Assembly (NCBI GenBank): GCA_964452645.1
Contig: CAYVMO010000004.1
Location: 111,926 to 175,925 of the forward strand
Reading direction: 5' to 3'
DNA length: 64,000 nt
DNA from: CAYXTW01 sp964452645
Lineage (GTDB): Bacteria; Zixibacteria; MSB-5A5; GN15; PGXB01
Positions 34,782 through 44,348 of this stretch are shown in pieces. How positions within the stretch are numbered: position 1 is the stretch's first letter; every line of letters starts with the position of its first letter. Under the pieces are notes generated by a model. That model was not told the origin of the DNA, did not search any database, and was given only the letters and a program-made list of their open reading frames with translations. Both the position numbers and the translations under genes were made by a program.

Positions 34782-37265
34782 ATGCCGGCCAGGAAATTCA
34801 AGAGCTTGAAGCCAAAAGATCTTGCTTCTAACATAAGTCTCAGAAAACTAAAAATAAAAACCTCTAACGACGTTGAACCGTGCAAAACGATTATCAGCCA
34901 GGAACGTGCAATCAAGTCGATAAAACTCGGGCTGAAAGTCAAAAGTAAAGGATATAATATATTCGTGACCGGTCTGACGGGTACCGGTCGGACGACGACC
35001 ATCAAACATATACTTGAAGAATTAGACACTCAAAAGCCGGGGCTTGAGGACATCTGTTATGTCAATAATTTTAAGAATCCTGATAATCCGTCGGCGCTCA
35101 TATTTAAGGCCGGTGAGGGGAGTGCCTTTGGAAAAGATGTTGATTATATGATTGCGATGCTTCGCAAATCGATTCCGAAAATCTTTGACAGCGAGGATTA
35201 TAAACAAAAACGGAATCGAATTGCTGCCGATTTTGAGGCTCGTCAGAAAAAGGTGATTGAAGGTTTTGAAAAGCAAATGAAAGAAGCAGGATTCGTGATG
35301 ATCCAGTTTCAGGTGGGAACCGGGATAAGAAATGAACTTCAGCCGCTGGTCGACAATGAACCGGCCTCGATTGAAAAGCTGGAGCATCTTGTGGCCGACG
35401 GTAAATTTCCCAAAGAACGGCTGGATGAGCTCGGCCGAATCCGCGAGAAACTGAGACGTGAAATGGGAACGGTCGAGACTGAATCGAAAAAGATGCTCGG
35501 TAAGCTCGATGACGCCCTCGAAAAGCTGGATTACTCGCTGATTGCACCCCTGATAATCGACAAGATGAATGTGCTTAAGAAAAAATATCCGGATGAGAAA
35601 GTAAAAGGTTACCTTGAGGAGGCGGAAAAGGCACTGCTGGGTGATCTGAGCCGATTCAAGGAAGCGCGGCCGCGACGGGGCGAGCAGGAAGCCCCGGGAT
35701 TTCGGAAGAAAGAACCTTTTGAGGAATTTGCCGTCAATTTGATTCTTGATAATTCTGAAACTAAAAAAATACCGGTAATCATTGAGAATGCTCCGTCCTA
35801 TCGTAATCTGTTCGGGACTTTGGAACGGGTTGTTGACCGTTTCGGCTATTGGCGAACCGATTTTTCACGAATCAAGGCCGGCTCGGTATTGCAGGCTTCG
35901 GGCGGGTTTTTGGTGATTAATGCGCTTGACCTTTTCTCCGAACCGGGTTCCTGGCAGAATCTCAAACGGAGTCTCATGAGCGGCGAATTGAGTATCGCCG
36001 GGTACGATCCCTTTTATATGATGGCCGGTTCCGCTCTCAAGCCGGAACCGATTCCTGTCAACGTAAAAGTCGTTGTGATTGGTGAGCGGCGAATCTACAA
36101 CCTTTTGCTGGCTTATGAAGAGGATTTCAAAAAGATATTCAGGATAAAGGCAGAATTCGACCATGTGATGGATCTTAATGATGAAGCCCTGAGACAGTAT
36201 ATTGCCTTCGTCAGGAAAGTTACCTCCAAAGAAGAACTTCCGGTTTTTGATCGATCCGCTCTGGAGGCTGTGGCCGCCTATGGAAGTCGTCTGGCGGGGA
36301 GAAAAGATAAAATCTCGACACTTTTTACCGCCATTGCGGATCTCATTCGGGAATCCGGTTATTGTGCCATGGATAAAAGGCGAAATAAGGTTACTGAACG
36401 GGACGTTCAAGAGGCCATCAAACAGAAAATCGAGCGAGTCAATCTGGTTGAGGACAAGATTCAGGAAATGTACAATAACGATATTCTTCTTGTGCAAACG
36501 AGTGGAAAAGTCGTTGGTCAGATTAACGGATTGTCCGTTTATGATACGGGCGAACATAGCTTCGGTCGGCCGACTAAAATTACTGCACGAACAGCGGTCG
36601 GCCGGGCCGGTGTAATAAATATCGAGAGAGAATCCGATTTATCCGGTCCGATTCATAATAAAGGTGTCCTGGTTTTAAGCGGTTTTTTACGCGGTAAGTT
36701 CGCGCGTAATAAGCCATTGGTGATGTCCGCTTCGATATGTTTTGAGCAATCGTACGGCGGGGTCGATGGCGACTCGGCATCTTCCACTGAAATATATGCT
36801 ATTCTTTCATCGCTTTCCAAAGTGCCGATCGATCAGGGGATTGCCGTGACCGGATCGGTAAATCAGTACGGCGAGATACAACCGATTGGCGGCGTAAATC
36901 AGAAAGTCGAAGGTTTCTTTGACGTCTGCAAAGCGAAAAAATTGACCGGCAAACAGGGCGTAATCGTGCCGGTACAGAATGTCGAGGAACTTCAGGTAAA
37001 AGATGAAGTCGTCAAGGCTGCAAAGGAAGGGAAATTCCATATTTATCCGGTTTCGAAAATCGAAGAGGGGATTGAGATTCTAACGGGAAAATCGGCCGGT
37101 CGGGAGTTATCAAAAGGGGGATTCACGAAGGACTCCGTTTATGATCTGGTCGATAAGGAACTGGAGCGGTTGGCCAAACAGCTGAAGGCCTCGACTGACG
37201 ACGAAGATAAGAAATCCAGCGGCAAAGCCAAATCGGAAATGAAGAGTCGGAAACGGCGCCGGTAA
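34782..37265 (+). CDS. Lon-like AAA+ serine protease (LonB/YcbZ type)
   Basis: An 827-aa ATP-dependent protease-like protein. The N-terminal AAA part contains GLTGTGRTT (64-72), a Walker A with Arg70 where Lys is usual, then a long coiled-coil helical insert (about 130-320), the AAA core, and the S16 protease domain (about 590-800). The catalytic dyad is present: S665 in VDGDSASS and K708 in GGVNQKVEGFF. It degrades or remodels protein substrates in the cytoplasm. The Arg in the P-loop recurs in relatives as I recall, but I cannot verify this. It has a Lys-rich tail (KSEMKSRKRRR). Confidence 0.9.
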   Translation: MPARKFKSLKPKDLASNISLRKLKIKTSNDVEPCKTIISQERAIKSIKLGLKVKSKGYNIFVTGLTGTGRTTTIKHILEELDTQKPGLEDICYVNNFKNPDNPSALIFKAGEGSAFGKDVDYMIAMLRKSIPKIFDSEDYKQKRNRIAADFEARQKKVIEGFEKQMKEAGFVMIQFQVGTGIRNELQPLVDNEPASIEKLEHLVADGKFPKERLDELGRIREKLRREMGTVETESKKMLGKLDDALEKLDYSLIAPLIIDKMNVLKKKYPDEKVKGYLEEAEKALLGDLSRFKEARPRRGEQEAPGFRKKEPFEEFAVNLILDNSETKKIPVIIENAPSYRNLFGTLERVVDRFGYWRTDFSRIKAGSVLQASGGFLVINALDLFSEPGSWQNLKRSLMSGELSIAGYDPFYMMAGSALKPEPIPVNVKVVVIGERRIYNLLLAYEEDFKKIFRIKAEFDHVMDLNDEALRQYIAFVRKVTSKEELPVFDRSALEAVAAYGSRLAGRKDKISTLFTAIADLIRESGYCAMDKRRNKVTERDVQEAIKQKIERVNLVEDKIQEMYNNDILLVQTSGKVVGQINGLSVYDTGEHSFGRPTKITARTAVGRAGVINIERESDLSGPIHNKGVLVLSGFLRGKFARNKPLVMSASICFEQSYGGVDGDSASSTEIYAILSSLSKVPIDQGIAVTGSVNQYGEIQPIGGVNQKVEGFFDVCKAKKLTGKQGVIVPVQNVEELQVKDEVVKAAKEGKFHIYPVSKIEEGIEILTGKSAGRELSKGGFTKDSVYDLVDKELERLAKQLKASTDDEDKKSSGKAKSEMKSRKRRR

Positions 37266-37348
37266 ATAGCGGTATTCCGCAAAATACAGGGCGATTCTGT
37301 CGATAAAGTCTATGATCAGATTAAGGTAAGACAACAGGATTTTGACGA

Positions 37349-37654
37349 ATGGCCGCAAAAATTTCCGTAGAAATGGTGCGCGGGGCGATCGCCGATATTG
37401 AATATCCAACCATTTCCTACAATCTGATTGACCTCGGTATGATACGTGATATCACAATAAAGGGCCGGTTTGTCATTATTACTATGGCGTTGCCTTTTAC
37501 CAATATGACCATTAAGGATGATATATTCAAGAGCCTGGAGAAACCGATTAAGAAGCTGGGCGGTGCCCTGGATCTGCGTACAACGACCATGAGTCAGGTC
37601 GAACTCAAAAAATATCTGGCTTTGGAAATGCAAAATCCGAAGGGCGATATTTGA
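37349..37654 (+). CDS. DUF59/MIP18-family protein
   Basis: A 101-aa protein of the iron-sulfur cluster assembly (PaaD/SufT) domain family: DIEYPTISYNLIDLGMIRDI matches the conserved DPE-x-x-x-S-I-x-DLG-L/M motif. The usual Thr-x-x-x-Cys-Pro loop reads ITMALPFTNMTIKDDI, so the cysteine is absent. It could thus serve as a scaffold-like helper without metal binding. It follows the Lon-like gene by 83 bp on the same strand and may be co-transcribed. Confidence 0.85.
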   Translation: MAAKISVEMVRGAIADIEYPTISYNLIDLGMIRDITIKGRFVIITMALPFTNMTIKDDIFKSLEKPIKKLGGALDLRTTTMSQVELKKYLALEMQNPKGDI

Positions 37655-37703
37655 TAATAATCTTTTATTCTCCTGCCTGCCTTAGTCTTTCGAGATAAAG
37701 AAA

Positions 37704-37731
37704 GAGGCCACGCCTTTTTCGGCATGACCTC
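37704..37731 (-). terminator. rho-independent terminator of the yceI gene
   Basis: On the minus strand GAGGTCATGCC-gaaaaa-GGCGTGGCCTC forms an 11-bp stem with two G-U pairs, followed by CTTTCTTTATC. It lies 28 bp past the yceI stop. Confidence 0.7.
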
Positions 37732-37759
37732 CATCCTCTTGACCTAACGTAAGTCTTTT

Positions 37760-38377
37760 TTATTTTTTTAAAGTGTCAACTCCGTCTGCTGGCATTTTAA
37801 TCGCCTCAACCTGAATGTCGATTTTTATATTGTTACCAGCAACCAATCCGCCGCCTTCAATAACGGCATCGTAAGCGATCCCATAATCTCTTCGATTAAG
37901 TTCAGTGCTGCCTTCGAAGCCGATTCGTTCATTACCACGGGGATCAGTAACATGACCGATTATTTCAAACGGTATGGCAATCTCCTTTTTAATGCCATGC
38001 ATTGTTAAAAGGCCGTGCATAATATAGTCATTATCTTTTTTCTCAATACGCGAGCTCTCGAAAGTCATCTCGGGAAATTTCTCGACCTCAAAAAAATCGG
38101 CGCTTCTGAGATGATTATCGCGCCTTTCGTTGTCAGTGTTAATGCTCGCGGCATTAATCTTTACATTTACCGAAGATTTGGATATATTGTCTTCATCGTA
38201 CATAATCGTCCCGGAAAAATCGGTGAAGTTTCCTTTGACATTAGAGACGACCATATGCCGGACCGAAAAACCGATGTACGAATGGGCCGGATCGATTTCG
38301 AATTTATCGGCCGCAGAAGCCGATCCAGAAGATAGTAGTCCTATTGAGACGGCTGAAAAAAGAATGCGTTGAAACAT
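37760..38377 (-). CDS. YceI-family periplasmic lipid-binding protein
   Basis: A 205-aa protein with a signal peptide (about 1-23, ending ASAAD) and the YceI lipocalin-like barrel. The hallmark FEIDPAHSYIGFSVRHM opens the mature domain, followed by GTIMYDEDNISKSSVNVKI and LRSADFFEVEKFPEMTFESS. The family binds polyprenyl chains such as ubiquinone precursors in the periplasm. The start is placed at 38377, behind GGAAG; longer forms lack a signal and a ribosome-binding site. Own terminator present. Confidence 0.93.
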   Translation of the reverse strand: MFQRILFSAVSIGLLSSGSASAADKFEIDPAHSYIGFSVRHMVVSNVKGNFTDFSGTIMYDEDNISKSSVNVKINAASINTDNERRDNHLRSADFFEVEKFPEMTFESSRIEKKDNDYIMHGLLTMHGIKKEIAIPFEIIGHVTDPRGNERIGFEGSTELNRRDYGIAYDAVIEGGGLVAGNNIKIDIQVEAIKMPADGVDTLKK

Positions 38378-38578
38378 GTTAACTTCCATATCTGATAAAT
38401 CAAGTTCACATCTACGAACCACAAAAGCCTATTATTACTATATTAAAACAGCTGTCTCCTGTTATTGTTCCACGATTTGATTAGAATCATTAAAATGTCC
38501 AATTATGGTCAGGCAAGGACTAAATTTACGGGGACGACAACGGTAACCGATACGGGAGGCCAAGTCGTTCAAGGGCTA

Positions 38579-41155
38579 TTACTTGGGCGTTAGAAGAAAA
38601 TCGAGGTTTTCGACTGAGTCACCCCCTTCGGTTGTCCGAATCTGGAAAGTCCGCTCGACAGGAGACGATTGATAGCCATATTTTTCGAGCTGCCTGGGAT
38701 CGATAGTTACTTTATACATGCCGGGTACCAGACCAAGGTAGAAAAATTCACCGTCATTAAAAGTCGTAATCATCGTTTCTTTTCCGGTCACAACATTTTC
38801 GACAATCACTCTGAGGCCGCCGATACCGACACTATCGCCGGCGGCCATCCTTTTAACCGTACCTGAAATTTCTCCCGCGGTAACAATGGGGACATTAATA
38901 CTCGTAACCGTATTGGGGTCGACGGTGACTTTGAAATTTTCATGGGCCGATCTGAGAAGAGGATTGTCAAGGCTGTATTGGTCGACCTGGACGATGTACT
39001 CATCATAGGGGCGCAGGCCGTCGTAATAATAAAGGTCGCCCTGGCGATATTGAGTACCGCGCGAACCGCCGATGTTGGCTCTCAATTCGGGCAGAAACGG
39101 CTCGCCGTCGTCAAGAACCCCGTTGTAATTTTCATCCACGAAAGGCCAGATAACCGCTGTGCCCAATCCCTGCCCGTTGCGTTTATCAAACCTGACCGTT
39201 CCGGTTTCCTGGTCCAGACGGACCGATCCACGCTGCATCTGCGTAAATGACGTCTTTCCCGGGCTGGAATAGAATCGGGATGTGAAATAAGCAAAGTCAT
39301 TGAAGATGTTAAAGGTCAACATAACGGTATTAGCGCGGGTGATATCGTTACGCTCGAAACTGAGGGCAAGCTGACCTTTCTTGAATATTCTCTTGTAAAG
39401 ATATATGCCGTAATTGGAAATCCGGTCGTAATCATGCTCGTAATTTATTTTAAACTGCGGTTTAAACCATCGCACAATTGAGGTCGAAACAAACAATTGG
39501 CTGGAAATCGTTCTGTCAACCCGTGAATAATAATTCGATATTTTGCAGTTGCCCATATAAGTCGAATGAAAATAGGGGATGGGAATTTTAAAGCCGTAAT
39601 TCATGTTGGTGACTTCATAAGTATTATACTTATCTCGTGATAAACGGAAACGGAGCCCGAGATAACTGTTCCAGATTTTAAGCGGGCTCGAAAGGGATAA
39701 AGATATATTACTGAGTCTGTTAAACCTGTTCCAATATTCATTTTCGGAAAATTCGGTATAGCCGACATTTATATTAAAAAGCGACGGCCTGCTGTAATTC
39801 AGGTTATATTCGGTCGCCTTCCGGGGCGCATAATTTCCAGCCAGTAATAAGCTCCCAAAGGGCTGGTAGGTGAATTCACCGGCGAAAGTGGTTCGTTCAG
39901 CATCTTTCGCATCGAGAGGAAAATCCGAATTGAGGCCGACTGTCAGGTTTTTTAAGACTCCGAAGTATCCGTTGGCCTGTGCATATTTTTTCTTTTCCAG
40001 ATGGACCGTATTGACGCCCGCGGTCAAGGTATATTCCAGATTATATTGAGGGATAAGATTGAATGGCGTCCGAATGTATTCCTCCTTGACCTTGATCTCG
40101 CCATTGGGGCCGTACATTTTGACAAGGATTTGCGATGAACCATAATGGATATCGACGAGAAAATCGTAATTGCCATTTTGATCGGTATAGGCGAAATCGG
40201 CAAGTCGGTTGTTCACGTATATTTCAACCTCCCAACCTTCGCCGACATTTCCTGATATATCAACGGATTGAAAATATTTCCGGCTGATTTGCGGCTTGTT
40301 TGTCAGATAAATTCCATCCATATTGCGACTTAGACTGCCGCCGGTATTTATTTCGCCCACTTCCGCTTGAGTGATATAATCATTTTCTTTAAAATAATAA
40401 TGCCATTTATATCGAGTTACATCACCGCCGACACCATTGATTGTATTGACGGCGCCGTCAACTGAAAGATCGCCGCCGAGGATCATCCCGCCGAGACCAA
40501 TGCCGAAATATTGCCCGCTTTTTTCGAAAGGATTGACAGTCAGGACCCAATCAGCCACACCGCCCTCGAGAGTCTCTCTTTTATATGGGATTTCATGAAC
40601 ATCTTTTAATGCAGCTTCTTCATCTCTTAATTTTTCATGAGCAGCCTTGCGCTTTAATTTCTGATAGGCCGGAAAATCTCTGTTGAGGGGAATGTAGACC
40701 TTCAGCTCCGAAAAATTGAAATTTATTTTAAGATTAAAAATTGTCTCGTACAGACCGATTCTCAAAAACAAATCGGAAAAATCAAGAATAAATTCGGTGC
40801 TGTCCAGCCGTGTATCCTTGCCGAAACATCTGGCTGTAAGATCATGAATATCAATTTCAAATTTATTGTCCTCAGTCAAGTACTTACCGGAGAATTTGCC
40901 CTTGTCGAATTCCGACTTAATATTGACGTCGAGCAGTTGTAATATTTCGACCAGAGGCAGATATATATCTTTACCGTCATAAAGTGCAATAATATCACGC
41001 GCCGCCAGTTTGGGGATTTCAAAGCGGACGATTATTTCTTCAACCTGTGGCGACCGACAAAAACCGTAATTTGCGCCGGTAATCATTATAAGGGCCGCGA
41101 TTAAAGCCGCGAAAATTATAAATGGTATATGGAATTTCGCCCCGTGCATTTTCAT
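38579..41155 (-). CDS. usher-like outer-membrane protein with C-terminal CarboxypepD_reg-like domain
   Basis: An 858-aa secreted protein. It has a signal peptide (about 10-33), an N-terminal periplasmic region (about 40-190; YLPLVEILQLLDVNI), then a large beta-barrel part (about 200-700) interrupted by a plug-like segment (DISGNVGEGWEVEIYVN ... YDFLVDIHYGS). This order is that of fimbrial ushers of the FimD/CooC type. The C-terminal ~110 residues (GEISGTVKRMAAGDSVGIGG ... YLGLVPGMYKVTID) look like a carboxypeptidase-regulatory-like sandwich instead of the usual usher C-terminal domains. It is the last gene after a PapD-like chaperone and pilin genes. The barrel part is divergent, so I call it usher-like. 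Confidence 0.75.
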   Translation of the reverse strand: MKMHGAKFHIPFIIFAALIAALIMITGANYGFCRSPQVEEIIVRFEIPKLAARDIIALYDGKDIYLPLVEILQLLDVNIKSEFDKGKFSGKYLTEDNKFEIDIHDLTARCFGKDTRLDSTEFILDFSDLFLRIGLYETIFNLKINFNFSELKVYIPLNRDFPAYQKLKRKAAHEKLRDEEAALKDVHEIPYKRETLEGGVADWVLTVNPFEKSGQYFGIGLGGMILGGDLSVDGAVNTINGVGGDVTRYKWHYYFKENDYITQAEVGEINTGGSLSRNMDGIYLTNKPQISRKYFQSVDISGNVGEGWEVEIYVNNRLADFAYTDQNGNYDFLVDIHYGSSQILVKMYGPNGEIKVKEEYIRTPFNLIPQYNLEYTLTAGVNTVHLEKKKYAQANGYFGVLKNLTVGLNSDFPLDAKDAERTTFAGEFTYQPFGSLLLAGNYAPRKATEYNLNYSRPSLFNINVGYTEFSENEYWNRFNRLSNISLSLSSPLKIWNSYLGLRFRLSRDKYNTYEVTNMNYGFKIPIPYFHSTYMGNCKISNYYSRVDRTISSQLFVSTSIVRWFKPQFKINYEHDYDRISNYGIYLYKRIFKKGQLALSFERNDITRANTVMLTFNIFNDFAYFTSRFYSSPGKTSFTQMQRGSVRLDQETGTVRFDKRNGQGLGTAVIWPFVDENYNGVLDDGEPFLPELRANIGGSRGTQYRQGDLYYYDGLRPYDEYIVQVDQYSLDNPLLRSAHENFKVTVDPNTVTSINVPIVTAGEISGTVKRMAAGDSVGIGGLRVIVENVVTGKETMITTFNDGEFFYLGLVPGMYKVTIDPRQLEKYGYQSSPVERTFQIRTTEGGDSVENLDFLLTPK

Positions 41156-41193
41156 AAATTTCCAATAATAGGAGGCACCGGATAATGCCGATT

Positions 41194-42066
41194 CTATGGT
41201 ACTGTGGTCGAATATTCTATTCGGTTTCCGGCAATCAAGTCCTCGGCGGCAATATCCTTGCGGCCTTCGGTACTAATAGAAATATCGATTTTATATGGTT
41301 TAGTAAAATTGCCGGGGAAAATCGGCAATCGCACCTTTCTTTTTAACTCGCGATATACCGCCAGGTCGATATCGTTTGAAGAAATTTCCCTGCCTTTGGC
41401 ATCGACGAGCCGACAGTCAAGGATTCCGACATATGATACATTACCGCGATTGACCATATCAATAAAGGCCGTTACCATGGTGTCGGTGGGGAAGACTTCG
41501 GTACCCCGGACTTCAAGCTTTGAAATAAGATTACCCGAACGATATTTCAGGACGATGGCCGTTTGCATAATCATATTCAGCTTGGTCGTAATCTTATCGT
41601 CTTCGGTGGGAAGTGGAATCGAGGTTTCACCCTCCTGAGATCTGACAATTATGCGGGCCCAGTATTCACCATCGGCAAGATCTTTCGGCGGGCGGGCCAG
41701 GAATCTGACGACCTGTGACGTGTTCGGCTCCAGAATCATTTTTTTGGGAAAGGCCTTTATCCAGTCCAAAGCCGAACGTTCGTCGGTTACGGCTGAATCC
41801 TGAAGATTCAATCTGATATTTCCGGCGCTGTCCGAAATCGGAACGCCGAAGCTAAAGCTGATTTGCACCTGCTTGGGTCGGTCGGTAGGATTTTGGATGG
41901 TCAACCGACCGGTTCTTTTTTTATCAGATAAAATAACCGATGTCGGCGCCACCAAAACGCCCGCCGTTAGTTCGGAAACTATCGTAAGGAAAAATATTAT
42001 GAATAAGATTGTCCCGAATTGAGCAGATTTTCGAATGCGTTTTTCCAATGATTTCCCACTATCCAT
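41194..42066 (-). CDS. PapD-like periplasmic pilus chaperone
   Basis: A 290-aa protein with a signal segment (about 17-36) and an N-terminal PapD-type domain: VAPTSVILSDKKRTGRLTIQNPTDRPKQVQI, then TSQVVRFLARPPKDLADGEYWARIIV. Such chaperones complete the fold of pilin subunits by donating a strand. A second Ig-like part follows (about 160-290). It lies directly upstream of the usher-like gene with GGAGG ribosome-binding site and downstream of six subunit genes. Length and the missing classic FGS/FGL linker suggest an alternative chaperone class. Confidence 0.82.
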   Translation of the reverse strand: MDSGKSLEKRIRKSAQFGTILFIIFFLTIVSELTAGVLVAPTSVILSDKKRTGRLTIQNPTDRPKQVQISFSFGVPISDSAGNIRLNLQDSAVTDERSALDWIKAFPKKMILEPNTSQVVRFLARPPKDLADGEYWARIIVRSQEGETSIPLPTEDDKITTKLNMIMQTAIVLKYRSGNLISKLEVRGTEVFPTDTMVTAFIDMVNRGNVSYVGILDCRLVDAKGREISSNDIDLAVYRELKRKVRLPIFPGNFTKPYKIDISISTEGRKDIAAEDLIAGNRIEYSTTVP

Positions 42067-42166
42067 AGTGATGTCCTCCTATGTCGTTATTCCGGCCGAT
42101 CTTCGGCCTTTCCATATCGCTCCGTACTATAGAGCGCTCAAAATATCATAAAGTCAAATTCAATTT

Positions 42167-42736
42167 TTATGCCCCGGTATAAGCAACCGTTAAAATAATG
42201 TCAGCCGTATAACTCCCGGCGCGTTGATCGACCGAGGGGTAAACCGTTCCACCGAGGAATATCTGAAGGATATTGTCGGCGCCGCCGATGGCCGTGTCCG
42301 GTAATCCATGAGGATCCTGATCGACAAGAGCACCGGCCCCATGGGCCGCCGGTGTCCCGGCCGCGGTCGTATCGATATCGGCATCGGTCGTTGTGAAAGC
42401 GCAGATGAGTCGATCCTCGTTATTGGGAGTGTTGTTCCAGAGATACGGCGGCAGTTGCAGGTACATTGAAATTTCGCTGCCGCCCGCCCCCGCGACCTGA
42501 AAAACTCCGGCCTCGGCGACCACGGTTTTGTCGGCCGATTTCTGGACACCCTGAAGGACATTGCCAAAGGCCAAATCGTGCGTCGATGTGACCGTTAAGG
42601 CCGCCAGAACATTGGCTGTGGCGATGCCGGTGCCGACATCCTGAGCATTAATAATAATTGATGGCCCGATCGATAGGGCAGTCAGAACCACGCCAATCTC
42701 GAGCCATGCTCTTATTTTATTAAAGCCGCGATACAT
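42167..42736 (-). CDS. DUF4402-like pilin subunit (189 aa, paralogue 3)
   Basis: A secreted 189-aa subunit. Signal peptide about 1-31, then the DUF4402-like fold: TSTHDLAFGNVLQGVQKSADK, an AGVFQVAGAGGSEISMYLQLP strand block, and the ending IFLGGTVYPSVDQRAGSYTADIILTVAYTGA. It shares strong identity with the genes at 42876 and 43480, particularly the ATATV/ADIDTTAAGTPAAHG segments. It probably forms the shaft or tip of a surface fibre, secreted by the chaperone and usher-like proteins encoded just downstream. GGGGGA ribosome-binding site. Confidence 0.85.
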   Translation of the reverse strand: MYRGFNKIRAWLEIGVVLTALSIGPSIIINAQDVGTGIATANVLAALTVTSTHDLAFGNVLQGVQKSADKTVVAEAGVFQVAGAGGSEISMYLQLPPYLWNNTPNNEDRLICAFTTTDADIDTTAAGTPAAHGAGALVDQDPHGLPDTAIGGADNILQIFLGGTVYPSVDQRAGSYTADIILTVAYTGA

Positions 42737-42875
42737 TCCATTCCCCCTGCCAATTTTTAGGTCTCGATTTTCTGTTACCAGTAATCGGCAGATTACCGAA
42801 TTAATTGAGACCCGAAATCAATCGGCAGGTTTGACTTTCAGTCGATTCCTATTCCAAAACAAACGGATATATTTT

Positions 42876-43445
42876 TTAAGTTCCGGTATACGCAACCGTC
42901 AAAATTATGTCAGCCACATAACCACCGGCTCGCTGGTCGACCGACGGGTGCACTGTGCCTCCAAGAAATATCTGGAGAATATTATCAGCTCCCCCCATCA
43001 CCGTATCCGACAAATTGTGCGGGTCCTGATCGACAATAGCCCCACCGCCATGTGCGGCCGGTGTCCCGGCCGCGGTCGTATCAATATCAGCATCGGTATT
43101 AGAAAAGGCAACGACCAGACGATCTTCACTGTCAGCCGTCGAACACCAGAGGAAATCCGGTAACTGCATGTGCATCGATATTTCCTGTCCGCCGGCGCCG
43201 CTGATCTGAAAAACACCGGCATCAGCGACAACGGTTTTATCAGCTGTCTTGGTTACGCCCTGTAAAACGTCGCCGAAATCCAGGTCATGAGTCGATGTAA
43301 CGGCGAGAACGGCCAGTATGGTAGCGGTGGCATTTCCAGTCGCCACGTCCTGCGCAAAAATCACCGAAGGGGTACCGAGTATCAGAACCGCCAAAATAGT
43401 CGATAAAATTCCTGCGAGTTGTCTTTTTTTCGGGAAAAAGCGCAT
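42876..43445 (-). CDS. DUF4402-like pilin subunit (189 aa, paralogue 2)
   Basis: Same length and fold as its neighbours: signal about 1-31 (ending IFAQDVATG), TSTHDLDFGDVLQGVTKTADK, ADIDTTAAGTPAAHGG and GSADNILQIFLGGTVHPS-like end with ILTVAYTGT. A start at 43445 (MRFFPKKR) is supported by GGAGG 7 nt upstream. It is 34 bp after paralogue 1. Tandem copies with near-identical blocks suggest duplication and possible antigenic variation. Confidence 0.85.
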   Translation of the reverse strand: MRFFPKKRQLAGILSTILAVLILGTPSVIFAQDVATGNATATILAVLAVTSTHDLDFGDVLQGVTKTADKTVVADAGVFQISGAGGQEISMHMQLPDFLWCSTADSEDRLVVAFSNTDADIDTTAAGTPAAHGGGAIVDQDPHNLSDTVMGGADNILQIFLGGTVHPSVDQRAGGYVADIILTVAYTGT

Positions 43446-43479
43446 TAAAAACCTCCTATTTTTCAGACAATTTCCGCTC

Positions 43480-44049
43480 TTATGTCCCGGTGTAGGCAAC
43501 TGTCAGGACGATATCGGCCGTATAACTACCGGCTCGCTGATCGACCGCCGGATAAACCGAACCGCCGAGGAAAATCTGCAGAATATTATCGGCGCCACCT
43601 AACGGCATATCCGGAAGATTATAGGGATCCTGATCGACTACGGCTCCGGCTCCATGTGCCGCCGGGGTTCCGGCCGCGGTCGTGTCAATATCGGCTCCGG
43701 TGCTGGAGAAGGCGACGACCAGACGATCCTCGCTGTTGGCTGTCGAGCACCAGAGGTAATCCGGCAGTTCCATGAACATGGAAATTTCCTGACCGCCGGC
43801 GCCGGATACCGAAAAGACACCGGCATCGGCAATGACTGTTTTGTCGGCGGTTTTGGGAACACCCTGCATGACGTCGCCGAAAGCGAGATCATGAGTAGAC
43901 GTTACAGCCAACACAGCCAGAACGGTTGCCGTCGCCTGACCAACGGCTACATCCTGAGCACTGACAAGGGTCGGGCTCCAGACGATTGCACAGATTGCAA
44001 TAATCGTTAGAAACCCTGCTAACGATTTCATCCTTGAATTGCGATGCAT
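43480..44049 (-). CDS. DUF4402-like pilin subunit (189 aa, paralogue 1)
   Basis: A 189-aa subunit with signal peptide (about 1-31, ending VSAQDVAVG) and DUF4402-like fold: TSTHDLAFGDVMQGVPKTADK, the GGADNILQIFLGGSVYPA segment and a terminal TADIVLTVAYTGT. ATG at 44049 is preferred, as GGAG at 6 nt spacing precedes it; earlier ATGs overlap the Shine-Dalgarno site. First of three near-identical copies in the operon. A 299-bp gap separates it from the 157-aa subunit gene, so it may have its own promoter. Confidence 0.85.
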   Translation of the reverse strand: MHRNSRMKSLAGFLTIIAICAIVWSPTLVSAQDVAVGQATATVLAVLAVTSTHDLAFGDVMQGVPKTADKTVIADAGVFSVSGAGGQEISMFMELPDYLWCSTANSEDRLVVAFSSTGADIDTTAAGTPAAHGAGAVVDQDPYNLPDMPLGGADNILQIFLGGSVYPAVDQRAGSYTADIVLTVAYTGT

Positions 44050-44348
44050 AACCATCTCCTTTATCTGTTTACTTATAGTGTAGATTATTGCCAAATCCCT
44101 CTACCTATGTTTCATAAATGAAATAATCGACATACATTTTTGTTTCTTAAGCGTTTTTCGGGAAAAAAATTGCAGAATGCGAATATTTTTCAGCAGTCTA
44201 TGGGAAGTTCCCAAGACTGGAAGATTATCGAACAATTTCTATAAGTGGTTATATATGAGAAAGTTATACGATGTCAATTTTCACACATCTCGTCGGCAAG
44301 CAAGCTGCTGGAGGCTTAAAAAGATTTTCGCGATGCCGGAAAATTCCG

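Noticed and set aside
35865..36557. 230-codon minus-strand frame
   Set aside because: Antisense of the Lon-like protease gene; no protein family.
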